Positions 12,371-23,747 of a DNA stretch of 64,000 nt are shown one piece after another; positions within the stretch are counted from its first letter, which is position 1; every line of letters starts with the position of its first letter. The notes below the pieces were generated by a model. That model saw only the letters and a list, made by a program, of their open reading frames with translations, did no database searches and had not been told where the DNA came from. The stretch is from Mucor racemosus (Eukaryota; Mucoromycota; Mucoromycetes; Mucorales; Mucoraceae), in NCBI GenBank assembly GCA_027405735.1, contig JAPEHQ010000019.1, positions 439,001 to 503,000 on the forward strand, written 5' to 3'. Made by a program: the position numbers and the translations under genes.

Positions 12371-14583
12371 CTAAGAGGAAAATTTCATAGAATTGGCATT
12401 AGGTGCAACAAAGATACCGCCACTTGCGATTTCGCCTTCGATTCCCATAATAGCCACCATGGTCTTTCCACTACCACCTCTGTATTGAACCTTGACTTGA
12501 TTACCAGTTTGAGTCACCTTGCCCTCAGAAACGCTTGTAATTTTGACACTGTCAGCAACTTTGAATGAAACAATAACTGTGTCTCCAAATGATTTTTGAT
12601 CTAGACGTCGAGCATTTATAACGGCTTCAAAGGAGCCAGATTCAGATTTAATGACAGAAAATTGAGCAACTACTCTGCCACTCTTGTAAGGCTTGGCAGT
12701 GGGTCCAACAAAAGAAGGCTTTTTGAATGTTGTTGAGAAAGATGTGGCTTCTACAAGAAGATTACTCTTGGCATTAGGGCATGTGCCGCTGTTTGTACCT
12801 TGACCACAGTAAATCGAAGAACCATCAGTGGTTGAAAAACAAGTAAGACTGGATGGGCAGCTGCGAAGCACCCATTTACCGTTGTTACAGGTAGCAAATA
12901 AATTACCAGAACAAGCAACTTGACCTTCAATAGAGCATTTAGAAGCATTTGTAACACAAGAAATTGGTGAATTAGTTGATTCAAATGTTGTCGAGGTGAG
13001 TGTTTTGGTAGATTTTGCCTTTGTAGTGGTATGTTTGCTCTGATTAGATTTGCTCTTTGTAGACCTGGTTTTGGTGGATTTGCTCATAGTTATCTCACTT
13101 GTAATAAACTTGCTCTTAGTGGACTTGCTATTGGTAGTTTTTGTTTTGTTCGAAGCTGTTTTGGAGGGTTTTGTTCTATTAGATGTAGCCTTAGTTATCT
13201 CGGGCATTGTCGATGTTAATTTTGTTGATTTGGTCTTGTTAGATTTTCTGGTGCGTGAACTTTTATTAGAATCAGTGGTAGCAGTAGTAAATGCTAAATT
13301 TGATACACTAATAGAGGTACTCTTATAGTGGCTTGTTGTTTTAGTTGACCTTATAGACTTCTTTGTAATCGATGTTGTAGCCTCATCATCACCGCCATTT
13401 CCATTATCGCTATCATCTGATAAACCATGAACCAATTCAGCAACAGTAGCTTGATAATTGGGCAATACATCTTTATTTTCATAAGAAGCAGAAGCATCCC
13501 AAAGAGTAACACCACCAAAGCTAGAATAAGTAGAGTACAGTTCTTGAACAATCGGCTCGAGAGCGTCATAGGCAACATAGCCACTTCCAGCGGCTGTATT
13601 AGAGCCAGGCACACCTAATAAAACCTTGACATTCGAGTTGGGCGAAGTTTTTTTAGCCCAAGTATCCCAAGTTTCAAAATTAAAACTACTACTTGTAGTA
13701 GAGCAATAATTATTATAAAATTGAACATTGACAGCATCAAATTCTACTGCATCAAGAACCGTTCCCAACATGGCATCAGGATAAGGACATTGAGGAGCAC
13801 CGGTAATGTAGTAATCTTTAGAAGAATCTGTAGTAAAATGTTTGCGAAGACGTTTAATCATTGCCTATCCATAAAAGAGTTAGTATTCAGTTGTTTGTAT
13901 ATTAAATGGTACTTACCACATAACCAGTGGATCCACCGCCTTCAATATCAAGATCAAAACCATCAATAATGGAATCACCGAATGGACGAGTATCGCTATG
14001 ACCAGCACCAAATATGTCCCATAAAGTATCAGCAAATGCTTCCGCATCGGCATCATTAGAGAAGCCATAGACGCCATTTGCCCCACCAAGGGATATCAAT
14101 ATGGTTTTTCCTTTGTCTTGACAAGTTTTTATATCTTTGATTTTGTAATATAGCAATCAATAGTCAATAACTGATTACTTTGCTAACTAATTTGTTTATA
14201 TTTACCTGCTGCTACATCTGTACAATTCAATAATTCTGTGCCTGGAAATGTAGAACCTTCACATCCATTGGCCAAATTAAGTAAAGGAAGACTTCCGTCA
14301 CTGAAATTAAGTACAAACGACATGATCAAAACATCTGAATGGTCATCACAGTACGAAGCAAGGTTCTTTTGACTATCAGATGTCCCTCTAGAATTCTTCG
14401 TTATCGATTAAGTATTTATTTTAGTTCTACATTTTATAAACAACTAATTACCTGTCCCCAATAAGTGACAATGCTTGGTTTTTCCAAGAAACTAGTAGCA
14501 TGTACTACTGACATTGATAATAGTGTTGTTGCTATAGCGGTTGCTGTGGCAAGACCAATAAATTTATGATTTCTAAAAACCAT
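12371..14583 (-). CDS. GH18 class III endochitinase with chitin-binding module
   Basis: Exons on the minus strand are 14583-14452, 14395-14206, 14134-13917 and 13864-12371, giving 677 aa. It is probably a secreted enzyme hydrolysing beta-1,4-GlcNAc chains in cell-wall remodelling. The N-terminus has a signal-peptide-like hydrophobic stretch (residues 8-30). The catalytic barrel shows YWGQNS (about 41-46) and the GH18 signature DGFDLDIE (165-172), with E172 as the expected proton donor. A Ser/Thr/Lys-rich linker of about 160 residues follows, then a Cys-rich module ([17 protein letters not shown], near 480-530) resembling CBM19 and a C-terminal beta-rich domain. This architecture is known from Rhizopus-type chitinases. 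The exon b acceptor (AAG before NSRGT) is chosen because it restores the conserved YWGQNS. Confidence 0.93.
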
Positions 14584-16468
14584 TATACGAAATTCCTATT
14601 CTCAAAAATAAAACTGCAGTAATAAAATAGAAACTAATTTGATCCGCTATTGCTTCCTTTTATACCATTTCATAAATGTAGAGAAAATAGGTAATACATA
14701 ATAGTAATGATTTACAATCTCAGCATCATTAAGCAATCCTCACTTTGCTTTTATGCTGGGAAATAAGCATGCATACAAAATCAGACTATTATATTCATTT
14801 AATTTATTTAGCCACGTTACTTAATAGTATGCAGATTAATGAAACTCGTATAGATCTAGTATTTACTCAATTATTTTAACCATATGAAATGAAATTTACC
14901 GAATAAAAATGCTGTAGTTAAATCCTCTGTTTATTTGCTTTTTTACTGATTAAGAAACAGAAGCAATGTTGATTATTTCTCTTAGTAAACAATTGATATA
15001 AACTAATATAGTGTATTTTTTTTTTATTCGATTCCCATTAAATCTATCTTTTAATCATCAATTACTAATTGAAACTAATACCAAACATTCAAAAAGTCAT
15101 TTGCTATAATATTGTGCAAAAAGGACAAACATTCCAGCTTGGTGACGCACAAAACTCACTGTGAATTATATACTTCATTGTAGATCATTGAACGGCACAC
15201 CAAAATCAACCAAAGGCTTTATTATTTCATGTCCATTTTTAGTAATAATTTAGACATAACTCTGCCTCACGCGACAAATAATGTACTGATGAGATGAATG
15301 TTTCGAAATGAAAATGTCTCCAATAAGTTATCGGTATGCAATAGTTGATGTGTATGTGTTCCGACCTTACTCTATCTGATGATCCAATTTAATATAAACC
15401 CTGACGAGAAAACCGTGATACCAATTCGTGCTAAATAAAGGCGTGATTATATAAACGAACAAAAATAACCACAGAGAAGAATAACATTTGATAGTCATTT
15501 TTAATTAGCAGATATTATAACAAAACATTGTAATTTAAATGACAAAAAAACGTTTAAAGACAAGTACGTTACACTGGAATGGTATGCAGGAGCATTTATT
15601 TCTGTACCCTACTTTATAATGTACTTGGAACTATCTGTCAATACCATCTAAAGAAAATGCTTAGTGGTAAATGATGCATTATGCAATATTTGTAGTCTTA
15701 AAAAGGATACAAAACGCATCAACATCAAACATCAAAAGCTCGGTCAAATGTTGCTCCACATATGTGTACTTTTAACGGTTTGCCATCTTCTCGCTTGAGG
15801 CGTAATGCTATGAACTATTCTTCAAGTGTCGAAATAAGCTTTAAGCTTCAGGGAAAAAGTATATCCAAAGTAGTTGTGCATAAAGTTTCCCATTTTTCAA
15901 TATTTTCTTACTGGAAATTTTGGTAAAGCGGGATGGATTTGATAGATTTGAAGGTGGACGTTCACGAAAATTCCAATTAGCTTGTAACCATGGTAATTGT
16001 CATGGTTTAATTCTCTGATTTGATCTATAACAAATGCCAGTTTGATGGCTGCTATGAATATGTTTTCTTTCATATCAAGTTATGATTAAAATGACTGATT
16101 ACAATCAGGAATCAAAATCATTGTGTCATAAATGTATTTATCGGATCAATCGGAGGCTGGGGTAAATGCTTACTCTTTTGCCTCCATCAGTCAAGGCTGG
16201 CATTTTAAGGCTCAATGGCAAGATATCTTTTCTACATATCAAGGTGGCAAATTTTATTAACATTAGGAATTAAAGCTATTGGTTTTCAAAGTCCTGCTTA
16301 ATGAGTGCACGATGTCAATTTGGGAAGAATACGGAATTCAAGATGTTTCAGTTGAGAAAGGTCATGCAAAAAAACTGAAAGAAACATAGACCTCCTGTCT
16401 AGGAAAAAAAAGTGTGATAATGTCTTTTTTCGCCTTTCTTATTAAACGCATATAAATCTGAATTGAAA
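14584..16468. other. intergenic region, no convincing gene
   Basis: This 1.9-kb stretch lies between the divergent chitinase (-) and arrestin (+) genes and contains their promoters. Short frame fragments near 15930-16010 and 16140-16260 have protein-like composition but many stops and no recognisable motif. I see no repeat shared with the rest of the window. Confidence 0.5.
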
Positions 16469-18163
16469 ATGTTCAACCCATTGCATAAAAGTGAAGAGAT
16501 ATCACTATCAATAGAAATTTCTCCTAACTTTACAGGTATTCTTCGAGGATTTGCGCATGATGTGTCTGAGGGCTGTGTGTTGAGTGGAGAGCTAAACATG
16601 AAGACAGCCCGTCGTGTTAAAATCAAGAGCTTGGAAACTATATTTACAGGTGTATGTCGAGTTAATTTCAGAACATCTAATAAAATGGGTGTCCCAACGT
16701 CTGATGGTATAGAGAGTCGAGGAATATATAGAAAAAGAGTGACGCATTTGGATGGTACAACTATCAGCAATAGTCAAAATAACAACCTCAAATTATTGAT
16801 TTATGAACCTGGCACATACAAGTTTCCCTTTTCTTTCAATATACCACCTAGTCTACCTCATACATTTAACGGCAAACATGGATCCATTGAATATGAACTT
16901 AGTGCCTCTGTTACTCGGAGCATGTTTAGTATAGATGTACATACATCAAAACCAGTTATTTTAAGAAGATGTCTTATGAATACTCCAAATCCTATAGCTC
17001 GGACATCCCAAACTGTAATAGGTAAGAAACATCCTGAAATTATCAGATATTCTGCTACTGCTCCATCTATGGTTTATTGTGAAGGAGGGTTATTGGAATT
17101 GGGTTTGAATGTTGAATTGAAGGAACCAGGTCGATATTCTGTTAGAATTGTTACTTGTGGATTAAAGGAGAAGGTTGTCTACAGAACTACAGGCAAAAGT
17201 TCATTGACAAACCAGGCTATGCATTATAATGAATCTAGTTTTCCTTTAGGTTATAGCACCTTTTTTCCATCCCAACATCCCGAATACAACCCCGCGGATT
17301 TGCACAACTATAATGCCATTTTTCGACTGTATCCCCGTGTTCATACTGATAATAAGTCAAGTTTAATTGTGGTTCAACATGTACTAATGATTAGAATGAT
17401 AATTGATGATAATGAGGCAAGAGTCAATTTTCAGCGACAAAAATCAACCGATAGTGCGGCAAGTATTAGTAGTGCTAGTAGTGTCAACCTTGGAGCACGG
17501 TCCATCCTTTCACATTTAGCAACGAAACAACATGATCGATCTTTTCTTGGAAAACCGTCTACAATGACACCGATCAATGACGCTATTACTGAAAGTAATA
17601 CGTCTCCTCTAAGGAGATCACCTTCAACTTCAGAATTATCAATGGAAACTACATCTGGTGAATCTAATCTATCAACAACTCCTCCCTCTTCCTCTTTGGA
17701 TATGGAACCAATTCAACCTTTTCAACCAAATATGGTTCGAGTGTCTAGTAGAAAATTGGAGTCAATTAGTCCAGAAGGCAATGATACGTATATAGTCGTT
17801 GATGAAGAAGAGAGTGATAATGAAAGAGAAGGGCCATCAAGAGATAACAATCCAGATAGTGCACCTCGACATCATTTGGGCCATTCATTAACAATGCATC
17901 ACCATTTCAATCCATTTCTATTTCATAAAGGTATATTAGAAGAAGGTTCGTACGAATGCACTCTGAATATGCCAATCATTGTTACATCTCGAGAGGAATA
18001 TCGTGAAGGCGGAGTTCCTGCTTTACCTGATTATGAAACAGCAGTGGATGAGCCCCCAAGTTACCGAGCTGCTCTCCAATGCCTTCCACCTGTACCTATT
18101 TACCCATCCAACGGAGAATCAGAGAATGATAATAATAACGAAGTATTAGCCAATGAGCAATAA
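16469..18163 (+). CDS. alpha-arrestin / arrestin-related trafficking adaptor with PY motifs
   Basis: A single-exon gene of 564 aa starting at ATG 16469 (MFNPLHKSEEISLSIEI). Alpha-arrestins link plasma-membrane transporters to Rsp5/Nedd4 ubiquitin ligases for endocytosis. The N-arrestin fold is seen at residues 1-165 (GILRGFAHDVSEGCVLSGEL, then YEPGTYKFPFSFNIPPSLPH and GSIEYELSASV). The C-arrestin fold runs about 180-320. A long Ser-rich linker carries HHH- and D/E-rich patches. The C-terminus has LPDY (519-522) and PPSY (529-532), both WW-domain ligands that would recruit the ligase. The stop is followed by a poly-A tract in the DNA (18164-18179). Confidence 0.93.
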   Translation: MFNPLHKSEEISLSIEISPNFTGILRGFAHDVSEGCVLSGELNMKTARRVKIKSLETIFTGVCRVNFRTSNKMGVPTSDGIESRGIYRKRVTHLDGTTISNSQNNNLKLLIYEPGTYKFPFSFNIPPSLPHTFNGKHGSIEYELSASVTRSMFSIDVHTSKPVILRRCLMNTPNPIARTSQTVIGKKHPEIIRYSATAPSMVYCEGGLLELGLNVELKEPGRYSVRIVTCGLKEKVVYRTTGKSSLTNQAMHYNESSFPLGYSTFFPSQHPEYNPADLHNYNAIFRLYPRVHTDNKSSLIVVQHVLMIRMIIDDNEARVNFQRQKSTDSAASISSASSVNLGARSILSHLATKQHDRSFLGKPSTMTPINDAITESNTSPLRRSPSTSELSMETTSGESNLSTTPPSSSLDMEPIQPFQPNMVRVSSRKLESISPEGNDTYIVVDEEESDNEREGPSRDNNPDSAPRHHLGHSLTMHHHFNPFLFHKGILEEGSYECTLNMPIIVTSREEYREGGVPALPDYETAVDEPPSYRAALQCLPPVPIYPSNGESENDNNNEVLANEQ

Positions 18164-18619
18164 AAAAAAAAAAAAAAAAGATGATTATTCTGCTTGAACT
18201 CAACCTTTATTGTGATAATTTTTGTACTACCATTTCATTAACAAAGTTATCTCATAATACTATTTTACAATTAAAACATCATATAATGAAGAATTCCATT
18301 TTTGTATCTTTCTTGGATTTCGATTTGATTTTTCAAAGAAGTATAAAAGCAATTGGTTTGAAATCTCAAGTTTAATTTCAAATCCAAATTGTATTAGGAC
18401 ACATGGGAGACTAACTAGGCTACATAAATCAAGGTGTGTGTATACAGTAGCTACTGAAATGGTTGGTGGAAGGTTTATTAAGCCCGTAGGTTCACATTTA
18501 TTAGCCTCTCCCTTCTTCTTTTCCTCTTTTACTTCATATATTCTTCTCCCCTTCCGTTCCTTATTTCTCCTTAATAATTTACAATCAAGTTCCTTTAAAA
18601 TTTGTTTCTTCAAACTAAT
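18164..18619. other. intergenic region upstream of muniscin gene
   Basis: About 450 bp containing the arrestin 3' UTR and the muniscin promoter. A C/T-rich stretch at about 18503-18575 lies shortly before the ATG at 18620. No gene is seen here. Confidence 0.5.
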
Positions 18620-18857
18620 ATGACAAACATTGAAGAAAAAAACTCGTATATTCAATCTTTTCTTGTAAGATAATTTCATAAATATAAGTTGGGCTTGATC
18701 TTTAACCGTGTTAATAGAATGAAAGACCAAAGAACGGGATTGATATTCCACATGCCCGCTTGTTATCAGCTTTAAAGCTGAATGATGACTTTGCAGAGTA
18801 TTTTAAGGATCGGTAACTATACGAAAATCATATCAACTCAAGCAGGATACTAAAAGG

Positions 18858-18889
<32 letters not shown>

Positions 18890-21700
18890 GCGCTCAAATT
18901 GAAGATATGTATGCTAAAAGTATCATCAAGTTACAAAAGAAAAATTATATTGCAAACAAATCAGCATTAGGGTAATAACAATCTTGTAATTCTTTACATT
19001 TGAATTCATTGCTAAAGATATAATAGAACATTTTTGCCATTGTGGGAAATGCTTCAGATTGAACTCAATCAATTGGCGTCTATTCATGGCGAATACTCAG
19101 CCATATTGACTGAGCAAATTGAGCAACCGTTGAGAGCTGCTATACCAAATAATCGTGATTATGCTGATATTCATATGGTAACATAATCAATTTATACTAT
19201 GCATTTCATCGTTAATTAATATCTACTGATAAATTAGATGGGTGATCATATGCAAAGGATTGCTCGAGAATATGAGGATCTTGAAACCAAGATTCAAAAA
19301 CAAAAAAAGAATTCTAAAGGTGAAGCAAAAGCCGTTGAATATATAAAATTACAAGAACAAAAATTATCAGAATGGAATAAAGATGCACCTGAGTTTTTAC
19401 AGGTAAAGTTGAGTATAGTATATATACTGTATTCATGCTGAAAAATCCCTTGAAAAATTAGAAACACCAAAAAGTAGATGAGTTTAGCTGGGAAAATTTG
19501 AAGACCACAATCTATAAATTCGAATCTATCCAGCAAACACATGCTGAAAAGATGATTGAAATGACTGGAAATACTATGACAGCAGCAGCCAACTTACGTG
19601 TCGACGACGAGATCGCTGCATTTTGTGCATCTCATGGTGGTAACTCAAAAGCAATCCCTCATCAAATACCAAGCACAGTTGAATCTGTAGAAAATCAACC
19701 TCAACTGATTAGCATTGATAATATTGTGCCTGAACCATCTGTTTCAGATATGAGTTTGAAAAGCTCTGATGCTGCTACCATCACTCATCATCCTCCCCCA
19801 CCACCATCATCCATTAAAAAGGATAAAAAAAGATGTAAGTAAGCAAGAAAAGACTCCAAGGTTATAAGATGTTGATAATGCAAGAAATAGTTTTCTCTTC
19901 TCTTGTTTCTATTAGACGCAAGCCAAAGTCAGACGCAAACTTTCATCAACAACTCGATCAAAGTCTAGGTCCTTCTGAACAGAATAATGGCCGTCAACGT
20001 AGTTTTAGTAATTCTGGAAGCTTTGTAGATTCAGCAAGTCTTCATTCTATTAATACACATAGCACGTCTGATCACCACGAAACTAATATAGCTAAATCTG
20101 CAAGTGTAAACAATATTGGACATCATCATAATGTTGATCTAATGACACCTAATTCACCTAATTCATTGAATCCTCCTTCGCTGAATAAAGCGCCTAGCTT
20201 AAATGGTAGCTTTACTGCCAACTCATCATCACAACCTGTATGTATACTGTGCTCTAACAAATTAATAACAAATTCTAACTTTACATTTATATAGCCTCTT
20301 ATTGTGATAGATGCTGAAGGCTACTCAATTCCTCCTCCCGACCGTACTGCATGGCCAGGAGATACTAACGTTAATAGTGACTCCTTGGTAGATATAGATG
20401 ATCTGGCTTCCGATGGAGGAAGGTAAAGTGTTTCATCCGCAACGAGCTAAATTTAAGAGTGTGGCTAATAATCTCTGATTGTTTTTAGTGTATTTAGTAA
20501 TCCACGTATTCGGGTTGATATTAAGAACGAAGTTGTCAATGAAGAGGATGCATCGCAATCAGCTGTTGCTCTCTCGCGTGTGTCTACTTTGTTAAGAGAG
20601 GTATTTAAATACAGTTTTGTTTATAAACCTATTGACACTCAGTAATTGCTTAGAAAACTCCCAATGCTCCACCTGTGGCAAGAAGGTTACGAGGACGACG
20701 AGAGTAAGTTTCAGATTCTTTGCTGATCGTATTATATTGTTAATCGGCTTTCAAAATCAGGATGCGCGCAACTCAATTGTATTCTGTCATCGAGCAAGAT
20801 CAGATTGTTTCAAAGGTAGATGGTTCATCTGGACCTGCACCCTCAGCCACTGTATCCGACTCGTTTACTGAATCAACATCATCACCACTATCGAATCCAT
20901 TTGAAATTACCCAGGAAAAGATTGTAGAAACACCCGAAGATGAGGAATCAGCAGCAGCAGAATTTGTGGAAGACTTACCATTAATTAATGTTTATATAAC
21001 AGAAACAGTTCACGTACTTTCTAAAGCTGGAGAAGCCGAGAAATCAGTTATTTGGGGTGAAATCGGCATTGATTACAAAGGGCCTGCCACCAGTGCTACC
21101 CCTATATGTTTCCAAATCGACCATCAACAACCATTGGATTTGATTGAGACTACTGACTATGCAAACGTACTTGATGGTTACGCATTGCAAGACAATATTT
21201 TCAAGATCAACACACAGCTGTATCATGAAAACAGAAATTCTGACAATTCTGCAGCAGTCTGTATCAAATATCAAACCAAATTGGACCACTTACCTATTAC
21301 TGTGAAGCCAATTTGGAAATGTGAAGCTGAAAAGAGTCGATTGCTTGTAAAATATCACACAAATACAGCAGCAGTACTGGACAAGGTCATGTTTGTCACT
21401 TCAGTTACAGGAAATGTACAAAATGCTTTGAGTATCCCAGCAGGCGAGCTTGTCCTCTCTCAAAATAGAATTAAATGGCATCTTGGAGAGATCTCTGATA
21501 ACACTGAGGCTGTCATCAAGGCTCAATTCACTACACTTGAACAAGCTTCTCCTCAACCAATTGCTGTTCGTTTTGAAATTAAAGATCATCTGTTATCTAG
21601 TTTAAATGTACAGCATGGTACAGATGCTCTTGTGCTTTGGGCTAAAATTTGTAACACAACCAAGATTGTAAAAGCTGGCAAATACATTGCCGATGTTTAA
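18620..21700 (+). CDS. Syp1/FCHo-type muniscin: F-BAR plus mu-homology domain
   Basis: Eleven exons: 18620-18664, 18718-18812, 18891-18971, 19027-19177, 19238-19402, 19462-19838, 19916-20237, 20295-20422, 20489-20600, 20654-20703 and 20761-21700. The product is 821 aa. Muniscins are early endocytic adaptors that bend membrane and select cargo. The F-BAR domain occupies about 1-255 (NDDFAEYFKDRAQIEDMYAK, LPLWEMLQIELNQLASIHGE). A disordered S/P/N-rich middle follows (PPPPPSSIKK). The mu-homology domain starts near residue 570 (LINVYITETVHVLSKAGEAEK) and runs to the stop. The first 45-nt exon encodes MTNIEEKNSYIQSFL and is needed to give the F-BAR N-terminus. The donor after 19838 is GTAAGC; the stronger GTAAGT four bases earlier would break the frame, so alternative splicing there is possible. 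Confidence 0.92.
18859..18887 (+). repeat. poly-A tract abutting a splice acceptor
   Basis: A run of about 29 A directly precedes the TAG acceptor (18888-18890) of muniscin intron 2. A normal polypyrimidine tract is absent there. Confidence 0.85.
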
Positions 21701-22189
21701 TACGTGAAAAAATATCAAGAGACAAACATACATTTAATAAAGTAATTATTTTTCTATCATATGCCCAAAAAAATCTAAGCTTCACATGTACAGTGTATAC
21801 TGAGAATTGTTAAATAAAATGCAAAGCGCGACAGAAACCTCTACACTTATAATTTTGCGTATTTTTGAAAATAAAAGCAAATATTTATATTTTTTTCTAA
21901 AGAAATTTTTATCTTATAACTTGGAGGCTGCAAAATATATATGAATTGGTCGCATTATGCTACCTGTACCTAAATTTATTTTATATCTCACCATAAAAGA
22001 TCCAAGAACGCATAAAATTTGCTACTTTTTCATTAAAAACTGGGTCTCACTTTTCATCCCTGCTCTATTTTTTTTTTCACTAAATAACACCAAGAAAAAA
22101 TCATATGCCAGTGTACCTGAGAGGATCAGCTTCAATCTAAAAACAAGTATCCGGAAATATCATATTTTCAGTAATTGATATAAATTTTT
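21701..22189. other. 3' flank of muniscin gene, no gene seen
   Basis: AT-rich sequence containing an AATAAA-like signal (21735-21745 region). No convincing frame. Confidence 0.45.
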
Positions 22190-23080
22190 CAGTACTAATG
22201 TTCCATATTTTTACTGGTATTTCACTGCTAAAAATCAAAAACTTTGAGTCTTCATATCTCTACAAAAAATTAAGCTATACAAGCACTTTCTAACAATAAA
22301 ACTTATTCTGAACACTTTTTTTCATTTCGTTTTTTTTTTTTTTTTGACTTTTCTGTGATAGGTATCAAAATATTAGTTAAATAGAGTAGCATCTTTTTAC
22401 ATTCATATCATTAACCTTACTGAGTTCTCTTGGACCCAATTTAGTTTTTTTCAAAATATTGTTTTTTCGTGGAGATATCTTCAAAAGTGTGTACAAAAAG
22501 ATACCTTCGTTTCTAGCTTCAATTTTTTCCCTGCATACCCTCATCCCAAATCCTGAATTTAAAAAAAAATTGACAAAAATCTCATCTTCTCTACGAAAAA
22601 TGCAGCTAGAAGGTTTCGCAATGGCTAGATCGATAGATATTTTTTTTGTGCATTATCTCCATTACTTATATTTGACATATGTTTATAAAAGTGATGTCTA
22701 TCTTCAAAAAACCTCCAAAATTACAATTGCATTTTACGCAAGATTTAATGTAAAACATTTCTTTAAATTTTTCTTACGTAGGTGCAGAATTCAAAACTAT
22801 ACAAAAACTATTTAATACACTAGTTCAACTTACTTTGCAGTTTATGAGCTACTAAACGATTTTGTTTTTTGAATCATAATTTGGTCAATTTAGCTAATCG
22901 TTTTTAAACTCAGTTAGCGTAGGCTTCATCTGTAAAGTGAATTACTATTTGATTATCTTGGTAAAAAATCAATATTTTTTGCTGAAACAAAATATGCAGG
23001 GTAGCTGCCAGCTGGATCTATTTTGTGAATAGAAAACATTAACGCCTCAATTTTACGTCAATATTAGGCTAGTGCGCTTA
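22190..23080 (+). repeat. old dispersed repeat, plus-oriented copy
   Basis: The segment shares ordered words with 44000-45000 and 54630-55200 on the same strand and with the reverse complement of 10385-11975. Examples are TTCAAAATATT plus GTGGAGATAT near 22450-22475 (also 54910-54940), the GCTGAAACAAAA word near 22980, and TTTAAACTCAGTTAGCGTAGG near 22903. It has no coding capacity. It is probably a decayed transposon of unknown class. Confidence 0.55.
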
Positions 23081-23368
23081 TATTCTGGTATTAAATATAA
23101 GAGTTTATGGATACGTACAATCTTATTTATAGAAATAATAATAATAAAGACTAATAATGTTTATCATGAAGAATGTACTACGCTTTATCACTAGAAAATC
23201 TAATAGTAAAAGAAAGAATCAAGAGCTTCTAGATCTTGTTGGTTTAAAAGACTATTTATAAGAATTACATTTCAATATGAATTAGAAATGGAATTAGCTT
23301 CAAAATTTGCTGTTTAATATCCTCGAAAACCGACAAACTATTCTATTTTCGGACAGATATCAGTGACA
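23081..23368. other. short AT-rich stretch, no gene seen
   Basis: AT-rich, with an AAT/ATA microsatellite near 23134-23150. Nothing coding is seen. Confidence 0.4.
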
Positions 23369-23376
23369 CATAGAAG

Positions 23377-23739
23377 TAGGAATGGGCTTCGATTCGAGTT
23401 TGAATCGAGTTTTAACGGAAACGGCCATTCGATTCGAGTTGGAAAACGGCCCGTTCTTTTGTAACCCAGATAAAAAACGGGGTGGGAGCAAGTATTGGTT
23501 TGCCTTAAGGAGGCTGTTAATAGCAACCTTGTCAAGTTAATATGGGATTATGAATCGATAATAGCATATTTGACAGTTTCACAACTTGAAGTATTTTTTC
23601 AATCCTGTTTTCGAGCTTAGCTAACAAAAAAAGAAAAGAAGAAACTCGAATACCCTCATTCGAGTTTGCATAAAAAACGGCCCGTTAAAGCAGTCAAACT
23701 CGGTTAACCGTAATACGATGCGTTGTTTGTGAAATCCTA
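23377..23739 (+). mobile_element. 363-bp hAT-like MITE, copy 1, with perfect 8-bp target duplication
   Basis: The element starts TAGGAATGGGCTTCGATTCG and ends GTTGTTTGTGAAATCCTA, giving short terminal inverted repeats (TAGGA at both ends). It is flanked on both sides by CATAGAAG (23369-23376 and 23740-23747). The interior is rich in CGATTCGAG and ACGGCCCGTT words near both ends. It has no transposase; a 65-codon frame inside is fortuitous. A copy of exactly the same length lies inverted at 55311-55673. The TAGGxxTGGGC start and 8-bp duplication fit hAT elements. Confidence 0.9.
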
Positions 23740-23747
23740 CATAGAAG

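Noticed and set aside
13031..13328. Hydrophobic plus-strand frames inside the chitinase gene
   Set aside because: They are antisense shadows of the repetitive KST-rich linker.
15930..16260. Protein-like fragments (RFEGGRSRKFQLACNHG) between chitinase and arrestin genes
   Set aside because: There are several stops and no consistent splice sites. It could be an old pseudogene, but nothing identifies the parent.
19831..19838. GTAAGT donor at 19835 in the muniscin gene
   Set aside because: It has a stronger consensus than the chosen GTAAGC four bases later, but it puts exon 7 out of frame and gives an early stop. Transcript data should decide.
22459..22815. 118-codon open frame in the 22-kb repeat
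   Set aside because: It is AT-rich with K, F, Y and L bias, is not preserved in the other repeat copies, and has no motif.
23338..23535. Frame MTRLLLTASLRQ... inside the 363-bp element, also present in the copy at 55515
   Set aside because: The frame is shared only because the elements are nearly identical. It covers part of the terminal-repeat region and has no protein-like features.
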